A stretch of DNA of 64,000 bases from Monoplex corrugatus (GCA_030674185.1 JAPXFY010000031.1:34168539-34232538), one strand, 5' to 3'. Shown: positions 9,486-19,911, numbered from the stretch's first letter. The notes: a model not told the origin generated them from the sequence alone. Numbers and translations are program-made.

Positions 9486-11258
9486 TCAGCTCAAGATATC
9501 CATAGCAATCTTCTGCCATGGGTAGTCTGGAGTTTTGGTTGGCTGTAGAGGTTCCGGCGGGTAGCTTCTTTCTTTTTCACAGGTAGCGCAAGTTCCAACG
9601 ACTTCTTCAATTTTCTTTGAGAGTCCTGGCCACCAGACGCTACTTCGGGCTAATGCTCTGCACTTGACTACACCTTGATGTCCTTGATGAAGTTTGTGCA
9701 ATATGTCATCTTGTAGCTCAGTAGGTATGACGAGACGACTTTGGAACAGCAGAAGGCCTTGTTGGACAGTCAAATCTGTGCATACAAGCCAATACTGTCG
9801 CAAGTTGACGTCTGTCTTTGCTGTTTGCGGCCAATGATCCAGCTTGCAGAAGTTCATGACCTGGCTACAGATCTTGTCAGAGCATTGTTTCTGCCGAATC
9901 TCTTCCAGCCGTGCATCACTTGCGGGTATCCCTTGAATGACTGAACAGACAAAGGCATTCGTCTCGACCTCCATTAAGCGATCCTGTTCAGCAGGAGTAC
10001 ACCCAGGAGCCCGTGACAAAGTGTCTGCAGTCATCAAGTTCTTCCCTGCAGTGTACACAATGTTGTACGTGAACCTCATCAGTCGCATGCGAAACCGCTG
10101 TATTCTGGGTGTGAGCTCTTCCAGCAGCTTTGTTTTCAAGAGTGCTAACAGAGGTTTGTGATCAGTTTCCACTGTAAAGTGTGACAGTCCGAGTAGGTAG
10201 TCTGCAAACTTTTCACAGCCCCAAGTCACGGCTAGGGCTTCTTTCTCAACTTGTGCGTATCTTTGCTCTGTTGCAGACAAAGATCTGGATGCGTAGAACA
10301 CTGGCTTCCAGTCGTTTTTTTCTTTCTGCAATAGGACTCCGCCTAATCCGAATGAAGATGCATCCACTGACACTTTTGTAGGCTTGTCTGGACTGTAGTG
10401 AGCAAGCACTGGTGTTGAACTCAGCTGCTTTTTCAGAGTTTCGAAAGCTTTCTCTTGTGGCTCATCCCAAGTCCAGTCAGTCTCTTTTTTCAGCAAATCT
10501 CTCAGTGGTTTTGATGTCGCAGCCATGTGGGATGCGAATTTTCCTACATGGTTCACCATCCCCAGAAACCGTCGCAACTCAGAGATGTTTGTTGGCTTGG
10601 GGAAGTTGGAAATTGCTTGGACTTTTTCTGGATCTATCTTGATTCCTTCCTTTGAAATCACGTGTTCAAGGAACTTCACTGAGTCAGCTGAGAAGTTACA
10701 CTTTTCATTGAGCGTGACACCGGCTTTCTTCATCCTCTGTAGGACCATTCTCAGTCGGCTGTCATGTTCTTGCTGATCCCTGCCTGTGACTAGGACGTCG
10801 TCAATATCACAGATGACGCCAGGTATCCCCTCCAGAATGTAAGTCATCTCTCGGTGGAACACTTCTGGACCTGAACTGATCCCAAACGGTAGACGTTTGT
10901 AGCAATATCTGCCGAATGGAGTGATGAAGGTGGTTAATTCCTGACTGGCTTCATCGAGTGGTATCTGGTGAAATCCACTATTACAGTCCAGCTTTGTGAA
11001 GACCGTGGCACCATCCAGTTGGGCTAGCAGTTGATCTGTAGTGGGAAGTGGAAAATTCTCCTGACGCACACTTTCATTCAGCTTGGTGAAGTTGATGCAC
11101 AATCGGATTTTTCCATTGGCTTTTGGTACTGCCACGATGGGTGCACACCAGTTTGTTGGTGTTTCCACTGGTCGGATGATGTCCCGCTCTTCTAGCTTCT
11201 TCAGCTCATCCCTCACTTTTTCTTTCATTGGAAGTGGGAGTCTTCGGAGTGCTGTCAT
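9486..11258 (-). CDS. LTR1 pol: reverse transcriptase, RNase H, integrase zinc domain
   Basis: 590 residues. RT blocks in order: NWCAPIVAVPKANGKIRLCI, TKLDCNSGFHQIPL, PFGRYCYKRLPFGIS, and the active site CDIDDVLVTG. RNase H follows with KVSVDASSFGLGGVLLQ, YASRSLSATEQRYAQVEKEA and ETDHKPLLAL. Integrase begins with HQGHQGVVKCRALARSSVWW and CATCEKE, the HHCC zinc module. This copies retrotransposon RNA into DNA. The layout RT-RNase H-IN identifies Ty3/gypsy. The frame is intact over this whole stretch. Confidence 0.93.
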   Translation of the reverse strand: MTALRRLPLPMKEKVRDELKKLEERDIIRPVETPTNWCAPIVAVPKANGKIRLCINFTKLNESVRQENFPLPTTDQLLAQLDGATVFTKLDCNSGFHQIPLDEASQELTTFITPFGRYCYKRLPFGISSGPEVFHREMTYILEGIPGVICDIDDVLVTGRDQQEHDSRLRMVLQRMKKAGVTLNEKCNFSADSVKFLEHVISKEGIKIDPEKVQAISNFPKPTNISELRRFLGMVNHVGKFASHMAATSKPLRDLLKKETDWTWDEPQEKAFETLKKQLSSTPVLAHYSPDKPTKVSVDASSFGLGGVLLQKEKNDWKPVFYASRSLSATEQRYAQVEKEALAVTWGCEKFADYLLGLSHFTVETDHKPLLALLKTKLLEELTPRIQRFRMRLMRFTYNIVYTAGKNLMTADTLSRAPGCTPAEQDRLMEVETNAFVCSVIQGIPASDARLEEIRQKQCSDKICSQVMNFCKLDHWPQTAKTDVNLRQYWLVCTDLTVQQGLLLFQSRLVIPTELQDDILHKLHQGHQGVVKCRALARSSVWWPGLSKKIEEVVGTCATCEKERSYPPEPLQPTKTPDYPWQKIAMDILS

Positions 11259-11385
11259 GGCAAACGGTTGAGCATTTTCCTATAGTCTTATAGTGTAGAC
11301 TCTGTTCATCTTCCCCAGGCCTGTGAACAGCTCTGGGAACTCCTGTCTGTAGCGATGATTTTCATCTTCAACAGCATTGACTCTC

Positions 11386-11651
11386 TCAATCAAGTTCAGT
11401 GCTTCGATGGCTGGTCTTCCCAGTAATGGCTTTCAGATCTGCGACGACATACAAGTCTTGATCTGAGGATGTTTCGCACACTGACAGTGTTGCCTGAACT
11501 CTGCCAACATTTATTTTGCTTTGGCCAGGTCCAAACAGCTTGTCGGTCTCCCTGATCAGTGGTGAGTTTTTTTTGAAAAATCTGTCGGGCACCACAGTCA
11601 CATCTGCTCCTGTATCAATTCTAAAACTGATAGATCGACTGCGTACAGTGG
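11386..11651 (-). pseudogene. LTR1 aspartic protease
   Basis: Contains SISFRIDTGADVTVVPDRFF with the DTGA catalytic triad of retroviral-type aspartic proteases, which cut the polyprotein. It is cut off upstream at 11657 by the CRESS-bearing insert and its frame breaks before RT (stop and frameshift between 11385 and 11258). Gag continues on the far side of the insert at 32110. Confidence 0.8.
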
Positions 11652-11737
11652 TTAATGACGTCATATCCGCCGGAGTCTAAATATAGTATTAATTATTTCT
11701 GTTCTAAAAATAGATTTGTCCTTTTGAACTTTATCAG

Positions 11738-11765
11738 ATCTTGTGCACTTGTGCATGCACAAGAT
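11738..11765. repeat. Palindrome upstream of the capsid gene
   Basis: ATCTTGTGCA (11738-11747) is the reverse complement of 11756-11765, and the inner CTTGTGCATGCACAAG is itself a perfect 16-base palindrome. It could be a protein-binding site or a relic of a stem-loop; no nonamer is in its loop. Confidence 0.6.
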
Positions 11766-11856
11766 GAGATAAAATAGTCATATTAAGGAAGGCTGTGCAT
11801 TGTGCAGGGCTATAGAGTTGGATCCCTATCAGTATGCACAGATCTTAATCCGTTAC

Positions 11857-11889
11857 TATAAATAGAAAGTGTTTTGGGTTTTTCCCGCC
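11857..11889 (+). promoter_or_regulatory. Capsid promoter: TATA box plus E2F-type site
   Basis: TATAAATAG at 11857-11865 lies 46 bases before the capsid ATG, followed by TTTCCCGCC at 11881-11889, the E2F consensus. E2F sites couple transcription to S phase, when host polymerases needed by small DNA viruses are active. Copy 2 has the same pair at 38911-38937. Confidence 0.7.
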
Positions 11890-11910
11890 ATTTGAGTTTG
11901 TGATCTGAAC

Positions 11911-13218
11911 ATGTCTATACGTGTTCGTTATGGCGGAGGGAGGAGGAAATGGTACCATCTTAGAAAAAGGCGGTATTCTCGAAGATTTACGAGAGGTGTT
12001 AGAAGAACGAGATGGAGACGTGGCCTTATGTCACAACGTTTCCAAAGGTATCGTAGGTCTTTTGGTGGAAGAAGTAGAGGAGTATATCAGAGAAGACGAA
12101 TCGCTAGGAGGTATGGTTCTCTGTTTAATTCTGGTGCTGCTCGCCGCTTTGCTAGGAATCTACGTTCGAGGGACAGAGCTAAAATGGCCGCCGCTTTTCG
12201 ACACAAGCGACAGGCGAGGAGAAGAGGAATGTTCATCAATAGACGATACACGTATTCAGTGAGTCATCAACGTAACTGGAATATCTCCACTAACAAGTAT
12301 GGGCAACAGCAGTACCATCATTGTATGTTTCAAGACATGGCCTATCCGAACGATAGGATGTTACCTATGTTTGGTACCGTACAAGAGGGCAAAGCATCTA
12401 CGGAGTGGAACCGGTACGGGATGCATAGCTTAAAATCTGTTGTGCAATACTTCGTGCCTACTTCTATCACGAGAAGAATCGAGTTGAGTCAGTCTGGAGG
12501 TGGTTCTAGTAGTATAATACAGAGGATGAAGAGCCTTAGGGGAAAATTCTATAAAGCCGAGTGGATTTTAAATGGAAAACATGAAAAGTCTTCAACTAAA
12601 ATTAAGGATTTACCGACGTTTATGAGGTACGATATTGAGAACATGAAACAGTTCCCTTCTAGAGTGATGAGAGTCGGTAAAAAGTTTGTACTTCAAGGGA
12701 AGAAAATGAGGGGAAAGCCTGTAGATATAAACATGGGTGCCAACGCCAGAAAGAGCGGAAAGCTCGGTTATATTAAAGATTCTTACGAAAAAACCTCAAC
12801 TGACGTAAGGATCGAAAAGGGACTAAGAGAATGTGGCTTTAGAAGCACCATGGTGACCAAAACGGATGACAGCCCGTGGCACAACGCTGTGTACTTCGCT
12901 CCTTTACACAGTCAGTTCCGTACCGAGAGTTTAGGTTACTTAGAGAAATCGAGTATATCCGTTCATGGTAGATTCGTAACCGAATCACACTGGCAACATA
13001 GAAACTGGTGGTGGAAGCATTATATCCTTGATAAATCGCACTTTAACGAAGTGATCCAGGACCCTAAAATCTTTATAGGGGGTGTGGACGAGTATGGAGG
13101 AATTAAATTAATTCTGAAGGATAGTGGTGATGATCACCCGGGAGATATAGCTTTTGAGAGAGCTTCAGAGGATAAATATCCTTACCGTTATGTAGCATCG
13201 GGAGCTGGATGGTACTGA
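11911..13218 (+). pseudogene. CRESS capsid-like protein, N-terminal 435 residues
   Basis: The frame starts at ATG 11911. The first 110 residues or so are extremely arginine/lysine-rich (for example RRKWYHLRKRRYSRRFTRG), the usual DNA-binding arm of CRESS capsid proteins. The remainder is aromatic and basic, consistent with a jelly-roll shell protein, but I cannot verify a fold from sequence alone. The stop codon TGA (13216-13218) is not its own: it is the first three bases of the LTR2 repeat. The same frame resumes after LTR2 at 19434. TATA and E2F sites lie just upstream, and Rep converges from the opposite strand. A similar basic block at 37785-37923 marks another copy. Naming as capsid rests on composition and position next to Rep. 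Confidence 0.75.
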
Positions 13219-13399
13219 AGCATTCACAGAACCCAGACAAAGTTTTAAACGTTTATTAACGTAACTCAAACATTGTCGGATCAACTTCGCTAACCCAGTC
13301 GTTGAACGACGTGGTCATAGCAACGCTTCCGGTTCCCCAACTACAAGTGACTAAAAACCCAAATCGCATGCGACGTTATGTCATTAGATAAGCGCTACA
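13216..13399 (-). repeat. LTR2 3' LTR
   Basis: 184 bp, begins TGAAGCATTCACAG and ends AAGCGCTACA. Its first three bases supply the stop codon that ends the interrupted capsid frame. Confidence 0.95.
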
Positions 13400-13592
13400 G
13401 GGCTCCCCCCAGAACGGCGCAATGTGTTGCATGCAAAACTACAAAAGTAAAACAATAGTATAATCAACAGACTCGTTAACAATTGTCCCATATCATTTGG
13501 AAAGTATGAGCTTGATGGAGTCTTTGAGGTATCAATCAATAATAAGAGGGTAAAGAAAATGTCTGTTCGACGACCTCTTCTATATTGTAATT

Positions 13593-14216
13593 TCAGATTC
13601 GACGGACTCGGTAAAATGTTCGATACTTCTTGGGCTTCTGCACTAGTCTCCCAGTGCGAGTTGTAACTTGTGGTGCTGGAGCATCTGATGAAGGATACTG
13701 GGCAGGTGCTCGAGCGTTGCCTTGGGTATCATCAGATCTGGTAGTGTGATCTGGTCCGGCTGCATCACCCGGTGAAGCGCTTGCAACAAGAATGTCATCG
13801 AGATATACAAAGCCGCAGTCCAGGTCCTTCAAAACGCCGTCCATGAGGCGTTGAAATGCCTGAGCTGCATTTTTCAGACCAAACGGCATTTTCAGGAACT
13901 CATACAGGCCAAATGGGGTGATGACTGCTGTTTTTGGAATATCCTCAGGTGCAACTGGGATTTGGTTGTAGCCGCGAACAAGATCAACTTTGGAAAAAAT
14001 CGTTTTTCCAGCAAGGTTGGCATTCAGGTCCTGGATGTGAGGGAGGGGGTAGCGGTCATCTCTGGTTATATCATTTAGTCGACGATAATCTCCACAGGGA
14101 CGCCAGCTGCCATTGCTTTTCTTCACCATGTGCAGTGGTGATGACCAAGGGGAAGATGAACGGCGTACGATATCTAGGTGCTCCATTTCGTCAAACTCTG
14201 CCTTAGCAGCTGTCAA
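13593..14216 (-). CDS. LTR2 reverse transcriptase fused to integrase tail (deletion)
   Basis: RT blocks run from [20 protein letters not shown] through [55 protein letters not shown] to the active site [11 protein letters not shown]. Immediately after, the protein changes to a Pro/Ala-rich stretch and ends [15 protein letters not shown], the usual C-terminal tail of a gypsy integrase. About 600 residues (RT connection, RNase H, most of integrase) are missing without a frame break. The element is therefore non-autonomous, depending on a complete relative for integration. Confidence 0.88.
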   Translation of the reverse strand: MTAAKAEFDEMEHLDIVRRSSSPWSSPLHMVKKSNGSWRPCGDYRRLNDITRDDRYPLPHIQDLNANLAGKTIFSKVDLVRGYNQIPVAPEDIPKTAVITPFGLYEFLKMPFGLKNAAQAFQRLMDGVLKDLDCGFVYLDDILVASASPGDAAGPDHTTRSDDTQGNARAPAQYPSSDAPAPQVTTRTGRLVQKPKKYRTFYRVRRI

Positions 14217-14953
14217 TTTCTCATGGTCGAGCGACGTGCACGTGCATGTACAGGGGGACCCGTAGTAGGAATGTGGTGAAATACACCATGCTTGTTTTCT
14301 GTGAAAGAAGGTACTAGAAGTTCAGGAAACTCCTCTACAATTGCTTCGTAGCGGGAATGAATCTTGTGTATGCCTCTTTCTGCTTGCGATCGTGTCGGTT
14401 GTCCGGGAATTACCAAACTTCCATCCAGGGACACCTGAATGTTAGCGAGGTCAATTGCTAGTCTTTGGGTAGCAAAAAAATCTGCGCCTAGGATTGGCTG
14501 AGTCACATCTGCAATCCAAAACTTTTGAACAAATGATGCATCATGGCCTAGCTGCAATGGGATATTCCTTGTTCCATAAGTAGGAATAGCTGAGCCATTG
14601 GCAGCAACCAGACTGGGTCCTCGAGCTTTTTTGCGTTCTGCGACACTTGCAGGAAAAACGGATTCTTCAGCCCCCGTGTCAACTAGAAAATTGCGTCCTG
14701 ACAAAACATCAGCTACCGTGATTGTGCTAATGTTGACTGAGGTAGCTGCATGAACGTCATGAGATTCAGTGGAGTTAATGTTGGTGGCCTGGTTATGATC
14801 TCGTTTCCACTTAGGTTGTTGTGGAGCCATTGCACACGGTCGTCCATTGACTTTGTTTTCGCAGCGTCTCGCTTCAGTTCCGAATCGTGCGTGGTACTTG
14901 CACAAAGTGAAAGGGTTTGAAGCAGTGTTACAGTGCAGACAGAGTGGAGTCAC
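14213..14953 (-). CDS. LTR2 gag zinc region and aspartic protease
   Basis: The first part has [20 protein letters not shown] and [10 protein letters not shown], a Cys/His block that ends gag in this group. Then come [15 protein letters not shown] (DTGA protease active site) and [16 protein letters not shown] (the second ILG protease block). The frame overlaps the RT frame by four bases. Its upstream end meets the PIF/Harbinger inverted repeat at about 14950. Confidence 0.85.
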   Translation of the reverse strand: MTPLCLHCNTASNPFTLCKYHARFGTEARRCENKVNGRPCAMAPQQPKWKRDHNQATNINSTESHDVHAATSVNISTITVADVLSGRNFLVDTGAEESVFPASVAERKKARGPSLVAANGSAIPTYGTRNIPLQLGHDASFVQKFWIADVTQPILGADFFATQRLAIDLANIQVSLDGSLVIPGQPTRSQAERGIHKIHSRYEAIVEEFPELLVPSFTENKHGVFHHIPTTGPPVHARARRSTMRN

Positions 14954-15068
14954 CTAGCATCAAGCCCCTCCACGCCCCATTTGGGGCGAGCAAGGGGAGA
15001 GGAAAGTGTGGGTCCCGTCAGTGACAGAGTGAAGGCCTGTCCCCTCCCCATGCTCGATTGAAAAGTTT

Positions 15069-15373
15069 GTGTTTTTATACAAGATGGACGAAGAAATACT
15101 TCAGTGGATGATGTTATATTGGTTGAGAAAACGAACTCTGAACAGACGCCGTTACTGGGTTCACAAAATTCACCAACGGCGTAGTAAATACGGTGAATAT
15201 CATCATTTAATGGAGCAGGTCCTTTCAGATGAGGAAAAATGTCTGTCATATATTCGGATGAGGCCTTCTACGTTTCAACTTCTCCTGGACAAAGTCGGGC
15301 CGTATTTGGAAAAGAGGACCACCAACTTCAGAAAACCATTATCACCAGAGGAACGTTTGATCATCACATTGAG
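15069..15373 (+). CDS. Harbinger transposase exon 1
   Basis: Begins MDEEILQWMMLYWLRK and ends KPLSPEERLIITLR at a donor GAG|GTAAGT (15373/15374). PFQLLLDKVGP-like and LSPEERLIITLRYLA-like blocks are standard for the N-terminal helix-turn-helix region of PIF/Harbinger transposases. It joins exon 2 at 16923 in frame, with an Arg codon split by the intron. Confidence 0.85.
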
Positions 15374-16922
15374 GTAAGTGATACGATAAGCAGATGAAAT
15401 ATTTTTTATATAACTATGACAACACAAAAACTTGGCCAAAGCATCACGAAATCAACAAAAACGATAAAAAGCAAAAGGTGTTTATTAACACTGCTGAAAT
15501 AAAGGTATCAATCAAATGAAAGATAGAAAATTGTGACAATCGCACATTATTTAAGTTTTACATTGTAAATATTTCAAAGGGCAAAACTGAACATTTACAG
15601 CACAAAATGTAATATTTCTGATGAATTGTAACTTGATCAAGAATACACTATGCATACATTCAAAGAGACCTAATTATAAGTATGATCATGCAAGGTCTTG
15701 CAATTCTTTTTCACTAAAGATTATTCATGGGAAACTGTACTTTCAATAAAACAAATGAACTAAATGAAACAGTGGGAATTACATTGCCATGCCACATCTT
15801 GCAACTGTTTTTGATTAACTTATAATATGACAGTTTGACTCTGCAAACATTTTGTGAACAATGAAAAGAATTACATATGTCGTTTGCTGAATTATTAAGC
15901 AAAGATTGATCTCTGAAGCTTGAAAGAAATTACTGATATGTAACGTATTGGTATTCCTCATATTGACTAGGACTTTGCATGTATGGTGTCTGTGGGCTAT
16001 ATGACAGTTGGCGTTGTGCTGGATCAGAAGAACTGCATTGGTATGCACTGGTGTTTGAAGGTGGTGTTTGGTGGACTCGATTATGCTGACTGTCGGTGGC
16101 CTTTTTAATATACTTCAAAACAACCATATGGATTTCAGCCTGACATTCCATTTTGTCCACTGTATTCAGCAGCTTCATTTTGGGGATAAGATTCTTAAAG
16201 AAACATTCATCTTCATCTGTTTCTGTTTCTACTTTCTTAGTGCCCAAACGCTGTGCTGCTTTCAGCATTTCAGACTCGAATTCTGATTGTCGTGCTCTGT
16301 GTTGTGGAAATAACTTTGGTCTGCATGGACGAGGATTTGCTTTGGCCTGAGGTTGAGAATCGGATGTTGGGTGGTTTCCAGAATGATCGTGAGTATTGAT
16401 TTCATTTGTGGCCACAGTGGGTAGGGGAGTAGGTGTAGGTGTGTCAGCATATTGTGAAGAAGGAAAGGATGATGCACTGGCTTGAGACATGTTGTCCACA
16501 TCATCCAAGGAGTCCTCATCAGACGTCACCGGCAGCACGTTACTTGTGGTGTTTCTGTCGCTGAGGTAAGGCAAGATGAAGAGCATGCGGTCGTACATGT
16601 ACCATTTCTTTTTCTTGCCTCCTGCAGATCCAGATTTGCATGTTGTCATTTCACGATGACTTTTTTGGAAGTAATCACGTAGCTTTTTCCACCGCTTTCG
16701 AGCCTCGTCATCTGTGAAACAGACAATAGTGATAGAGTTTATTAGTTTTTCTACTCTCAGTTTTATAAAACCAGGGTGTAGTTTACGATGGGAACTAGAA
16801 ATGGTGTCTGTGTATCTGCTGTGTGTGTGTGTGTGTGTGTTTCTGTGAACAAAATTTTTATTTGACCAAAACAGGCTCGCCATCTTGTTATTTACTGACA
16901 ATGTTTATTATATCATTCTCAG
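15374..16922 (+). other. Large intron of the Harbinger transposase
   Basis: GT donor at 15374, AG acceptor at 16921-16922. The intron contains on its other strand the second exon of the MADF-like gene, so the two genes of the element overlap antisense. 15380-15929 otherwise holds only AT-rich sequence. Confidence 0.7.
15930..16711 (-). CDS. Harbinger accessory protein, exon 2 (Myb/MADF plus BESS)
   Basis: Starts after a TTTCACAG acceptor (16712-16713) with DDEARKRWKKLRDYFQKSHR, the third helix of a MADF/Myb-SANT DNA-binding domain. A Ser/Thr/Pro-rich linker follows and then DECFFKNLIPKMKLLNTVDK, a BESS-type motif, which mediates protein contacts. In PIF/Harbinger elements the Myb-like partner carries the transposase to the nucleus and to the ends. 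Open to the stop at 15930. Confidence 0.8.
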
Positions 16923-17844
16923 GTATCTTGCATCTGGAGAAAGCCATGTTTCCCTTTCTTTTCATTTTCGGGCTGGCGTCTCAACGGTTCGGGACATTGT
17001 TCAAGAAACTTGCCAGGTCTTGTGGAGAGTGCTTCAGAAAGAAGTAATGCCAATGCCAGACAAGCAGCAGTGGATAAAGATTGCAGCTGATTTCGGCACA
17101 AGATTTGATTTCCCTCACTGCCTTGGTGCCATTGATGGAAAACATATCCGCATCAAAAAGCCAAACAATTCAGGGTCAAAATTTTACAACTATAAAGGAT
17201 TTTTCTCTATAGTCTTGTTAGCTGTCACAGATGCAAGTGGCAAATTTGTCATTGTTGATGTAGGTTCTTGTGGTGGCAATAGTGATGGTGGAGTATTTTC
17301 TCGCTCAGCCTTTGGTAAGCGACTTCTTGCGAATAAGCTGGATCTACCTAATGAAGCTCTCATTCCTGGAACAAACATTACGATTCCATATGTCTTTGTG
17401 GCCGATGATGCCTTCCCACTTCGGGAGAACATAATGAAGCCTTTTCAACTTCGTCAGCTGACACCAGAAAAAGAAATGTTCAACTACCGTTTGTCGCGAG
17501 CAAGGAATTCTGTCGAGTGCTCTTTTGGAAAACTTGCTCAGATGTGGAGAATTCTATTTCGCCAAATGGACGGGCAGCCTCAGTCTGCTACAAATGTGGT
17601 GAAGGCGATCACGGTTCTTCACAATTTTATATTGATACAAGAGCCAGAACGATCTACCGTCGTCAATACTGATTCTGATGCGACTGAGCCAGACACACCA
17701 ATTCACAGGCGGATGCAATCAACACGAAGCAGGGCCTCAAAGAATGGCATGCGAATTCGTGAAACACTAATGAATTACTTCAATTCTACTGATGGAAAAC
17801 TGCCATGGCAAAACGAAAGATGTTTTGGGGTTAATCTAATTTGA
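16923..17844 (+). CDS. Harbinger DDE transposase exon 2
   Basis: DDE_Tnp_4-type catalytic domain: first Asp in HCLGAIDGKHIRIKKP, second in FVIVDVGSCGGNSDGGVFSR, then VADDAFPLRENIMKPF and the Glu in YRLSRARNSVECSFGKLAQM. The domain is complete and the frame has no stop. After the catalytic part there is a short Ser/Thr-rich tail. It cuts and re-inserts the element at 3-bp TWA sites. All catalytic residues are present, so this may be a recently active element. Confidence 0.92.
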
Positions 17845-18053
17845 ACTAAAACGCTATCAGGACGAGAGAGAGAGAGAGACAGAGAGAGAGTACAAAATGG
17901 TAATGATGACTCGATATGATTTCATAGTTTCACTTACGGTATGTCATTTATTTATATTATTTATTTATCATCATCATCATTATTATTTTTGTTATTATTA
18001 TTACATCCAATAATCTCAAGTGAACTAATAAAGCAAAGCATCTTTTTACTCAC

Positions 18054-18195
18054 CCGTGCATCCCACTTCCTCTGCAATCTTTTTCCATTCGCTGTTGATA
18101 TGGTTTCTATTGCTGTAACCAGGGCTCGTCTTGTCGTATATACTTGTTCTCTTCTCCACTGCATTTATTAAAGCATCAATTCGTTCTGCATCCAT
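18054..18195 (-). CDS. Harbinger accessory protein, exon 1
   Basis: Starts MDAERIDALINAVEKRTSIY and runs to GCT before a GTGAGT donor (18053-18052). It supplies the first two helices of the MADF/Myb-like domain, which exon 2 at 16711 completes. 17860-17890 downstream is a GA run and 17960-18000 a CAT/ATT run. Confidence 0.78.
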
Positions 18196-18460
18196 CTTGG
18201 CTATAATGTAAAGTTTCTTGATGCCGTACGGAAGAACGATCTGTTTTGACCAAACCCTTTTTGTATTGTGTGCAAGACGTAAGTGGATGTGTTCACACAC
18301 GTTGGAGTTTGCTGACAGAAGGCGCGCGAAATTTTAGTGCTGCAGTAAAATTCACGCACCAACCTTTTTTGGGGCTAGATGGTGACTGGCGTCAAAACGG
18401 GGAGGTGAGAGGTTAGTGACTCTACTCTGTCGCTCGCAATGTATTTCCTGTGTAGTAAAT

Positions 18461-19156
18461 CTAGCGCTCCCCAAATTGGGGTCCGGCTGGAAAAAGGTGC
18501 GGGGAAAGTGACTCCACTCTGTCTGCACGTTTAGAAACATTTTTTGATGGTCGGTTTGATGCAGCTGCCACAAATGCAGGGGTTGGGAGATCCACTTCTA
18601 AGATGTGGTCAGCCTTTTCGGCCAGAACCTCAAGCTCTTCGTTTGGGGACTGGGCAAGAATCTTTCGGACTTCTGGTGGCATTTGATTTAAAAAAAAGAG
18701 CTCTGAAGAGGGTTTCTGGGTTGGAATTCATCGTTTGCATGTACTGCAATAATTCTGATGGTCGTTTGTCTCCCAGACCTCGCATTTGCAGAAGGGCGGT
18801 ATCTTTCTGTAGTTGTGTGTACTCAAAAGCTTTGAGTAGAGCTGCCTTGAGTGTTTCATACTTTTGGGTGTTTGGGGGGCGTTCAACTACTGCTTGTACA
18901 CGTCTGGATGTATCCGAGTCGAGAAGTTGTACTACATGATGAAATTTTGTCAAGTCATTCGTAATGGGAGGTGTGTGGGTAGCGAAAACAGCCTCCAAAC
19001 GAAGAAACCATGCTGATGCGTTGGTTGTCCAAAAGGGGGGTGCTTTGAAGGCGACAGCTGCCACTGATTGTTGAGGATGGCATTTTGCTGTCTGAGATAT
19101 AGTTTGTTGCGTATGGCGTCTGCAAGTTCTGTTATTGCTTCTGTTGTTATTGACAT
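18461..19156 (-). pseudogene. LTR2 gag
   Basis: Starts MSITTEAITELADAIRNKLY at 19156, frameshifts near 19064, then reads FKAPPFWTTNASAWFLRLEA and RRVQAVVERPPNTQKYETLK, matching the capsid-like gag of gypsy elements that carry the APPFW block. A second frame change near 18680 leads to MPPEVRKILAQSPNEELEVL. The far end is cut by the Harbinger element and resumes with the zinc region at 14953. The frame breaks mean it cannot make full gag. Confidence 0.8.
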
Positions 19157-19245
19157 GATTCTATGAGTCTGTGAGCGTAGAAGTGGATATAGCTGGTAAT
19201 AGCTGGTCACTACTAGGTTCTACTCACTCCCGTCGGGGTCACCAA

Positions 19246-19429
19246 TGAAGCATTCACAGACACCAGACAAAGTTTTAAACGTTTATTAACGTAACTCAAA
19301 CATTGTCGGATCAACTTCGCTAACCCAGTCGTTGAACGACGTGGTCATAGCAACGCTTCCGGTTCCCCAACTACAAGTGACTAAAAACCCAAATCGCATG
19401 CGACGTTATGTCATTAGATAAGCGCTACA
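19246..19429 (-). repeat. LTR2 5' LTR
   Basis: 184 bp, two differences from 13216-13399. The primer-binding site lies directly to its left on the plus-strand map (19229-19245). Confidence 0.95.
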
Positions 19430-19433
19430 GTAC

Positions 19434-19676
19434 CCCACCGGAGATGAAGTAGGGAAAAGAGCATCCACAGAGGAATCGGGTGGAACGAGAAAGTTTATGA
19501 AGGATCTAGCGGGTGTAGCTGTGAAGGCTATAGTGGAGAAGACTGCAGACGTTCTCTTACCTGAGCTGGTAGTACATAGTAATCCGGTTATAGAACGTGA
19601 AAATTATAAAGGTATACTGGAGTCGCTGGGTGTGGACAAGATGGCTCCGAAAGATGGTGTTCGTGGAGAACTCTGA
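19434..19676 (+). pseudogene. CRESS capsid-like protein, C-terminal block
   Basis: Eighty codons in the same frame as the block ending at 13215, once one copy of the GTAC duplication is discounted. No stop occurs until TGA at 19674-19676. The C-terminus ends KMAPKDGVRGEL. A related copy of this end and the following untranslated bases occurs in inverted orientation at 31500-31610. An AATAAA lies about 200 bases downstream (19875), in the space between the convergent genes. Confidence 0.72.
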
Positions 19677-19911
19677 TGACCGCTGAGAGGTATCCCATAG
19701 GACTGCTGTGTATATAAAATAACAGACAGACCCAAAGGAATGTACCCCTAGCGGTCCCTTGGAATATAGACCTGAAACATTTTAACGCTGTATTAAATTT
19801 TTTTAAACACGGGTGTAACGATGCATTTTTAACTAACACTTTGTAACTTTTTAACACAGAACTTGCACAACAACAATAAAAATGTCTGAACGAAACCCGA
19901 AACTATTGTTT
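19677..19911. other. Convergent intergenic space between capsid and Rep
   Basis: About 235 bases between the two stop codons. The plus strand has AATAAA at 19875, likely the capsid polyadenylation signal. No further coding region is visible. Confidence 0.6.

Larger units (their letters stand above)
14934..18530. mobile_element. PIF/Harbinger DNA transposon nested in LTR2
   Basis: Encodes the two proteins of this superfamily in opposite directions: a DDE transposase (+) and a Myb/MADF-like protein with a BESS-type end (-). The ends carry a perfect inverted repeat of about 20 bases (14934-14951 against 18513-18530, CAGACAGAGTGGAGTCAC), followed inward by imperfectly matching GC-rich sequence with CCCCATTTGGGG-like cores (near 14983 and 18470). 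I could not settle the 3-bp target duplication, so limits are good to about 20 bases. Confidence 0.82.
13216..19429 (-). mobile_element. LTR2: internally deleted Ty3/gypsy-type retrotransposon in the capsid gene
   Basis: 184-bp LTRs (13216-13399, 19246-19429; TGAAGC...GCTACA) differ at only two bases and are flanked by GTAC (13212-13215, 19430-19433). On the minus strand TTGGTGACCCCGACGGG follows the 5' LTR as primer-binding site, and GGGGGGAGCCC precedes the 3' LTR as polypurine tract. It encodes gag, protease and RT, but RT is fused directly to the integrase C-terminal tail, so RNase H and the integrase core are missing. A PIF/Harbinger element sits between gag and protease. Confidence 0.93.

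Noticed and set aside
11676..11700. TAGTATTAA near the left edge as a second origin nonamer
   Set aside because: The last base differs from the TATTAC rule and no stem surrounds it; AT-rich DNA makes the match likely by chance.
11921..12262. 113-codon frame overlapping the capsid gene in another frame
   Set aside because: It lies inside the arginine-rich capsid arm, where purine-rich codons open neighbouring frames. It has no motif or independent start context; a small overlapping viral gene cannot be excluded but is not supported.
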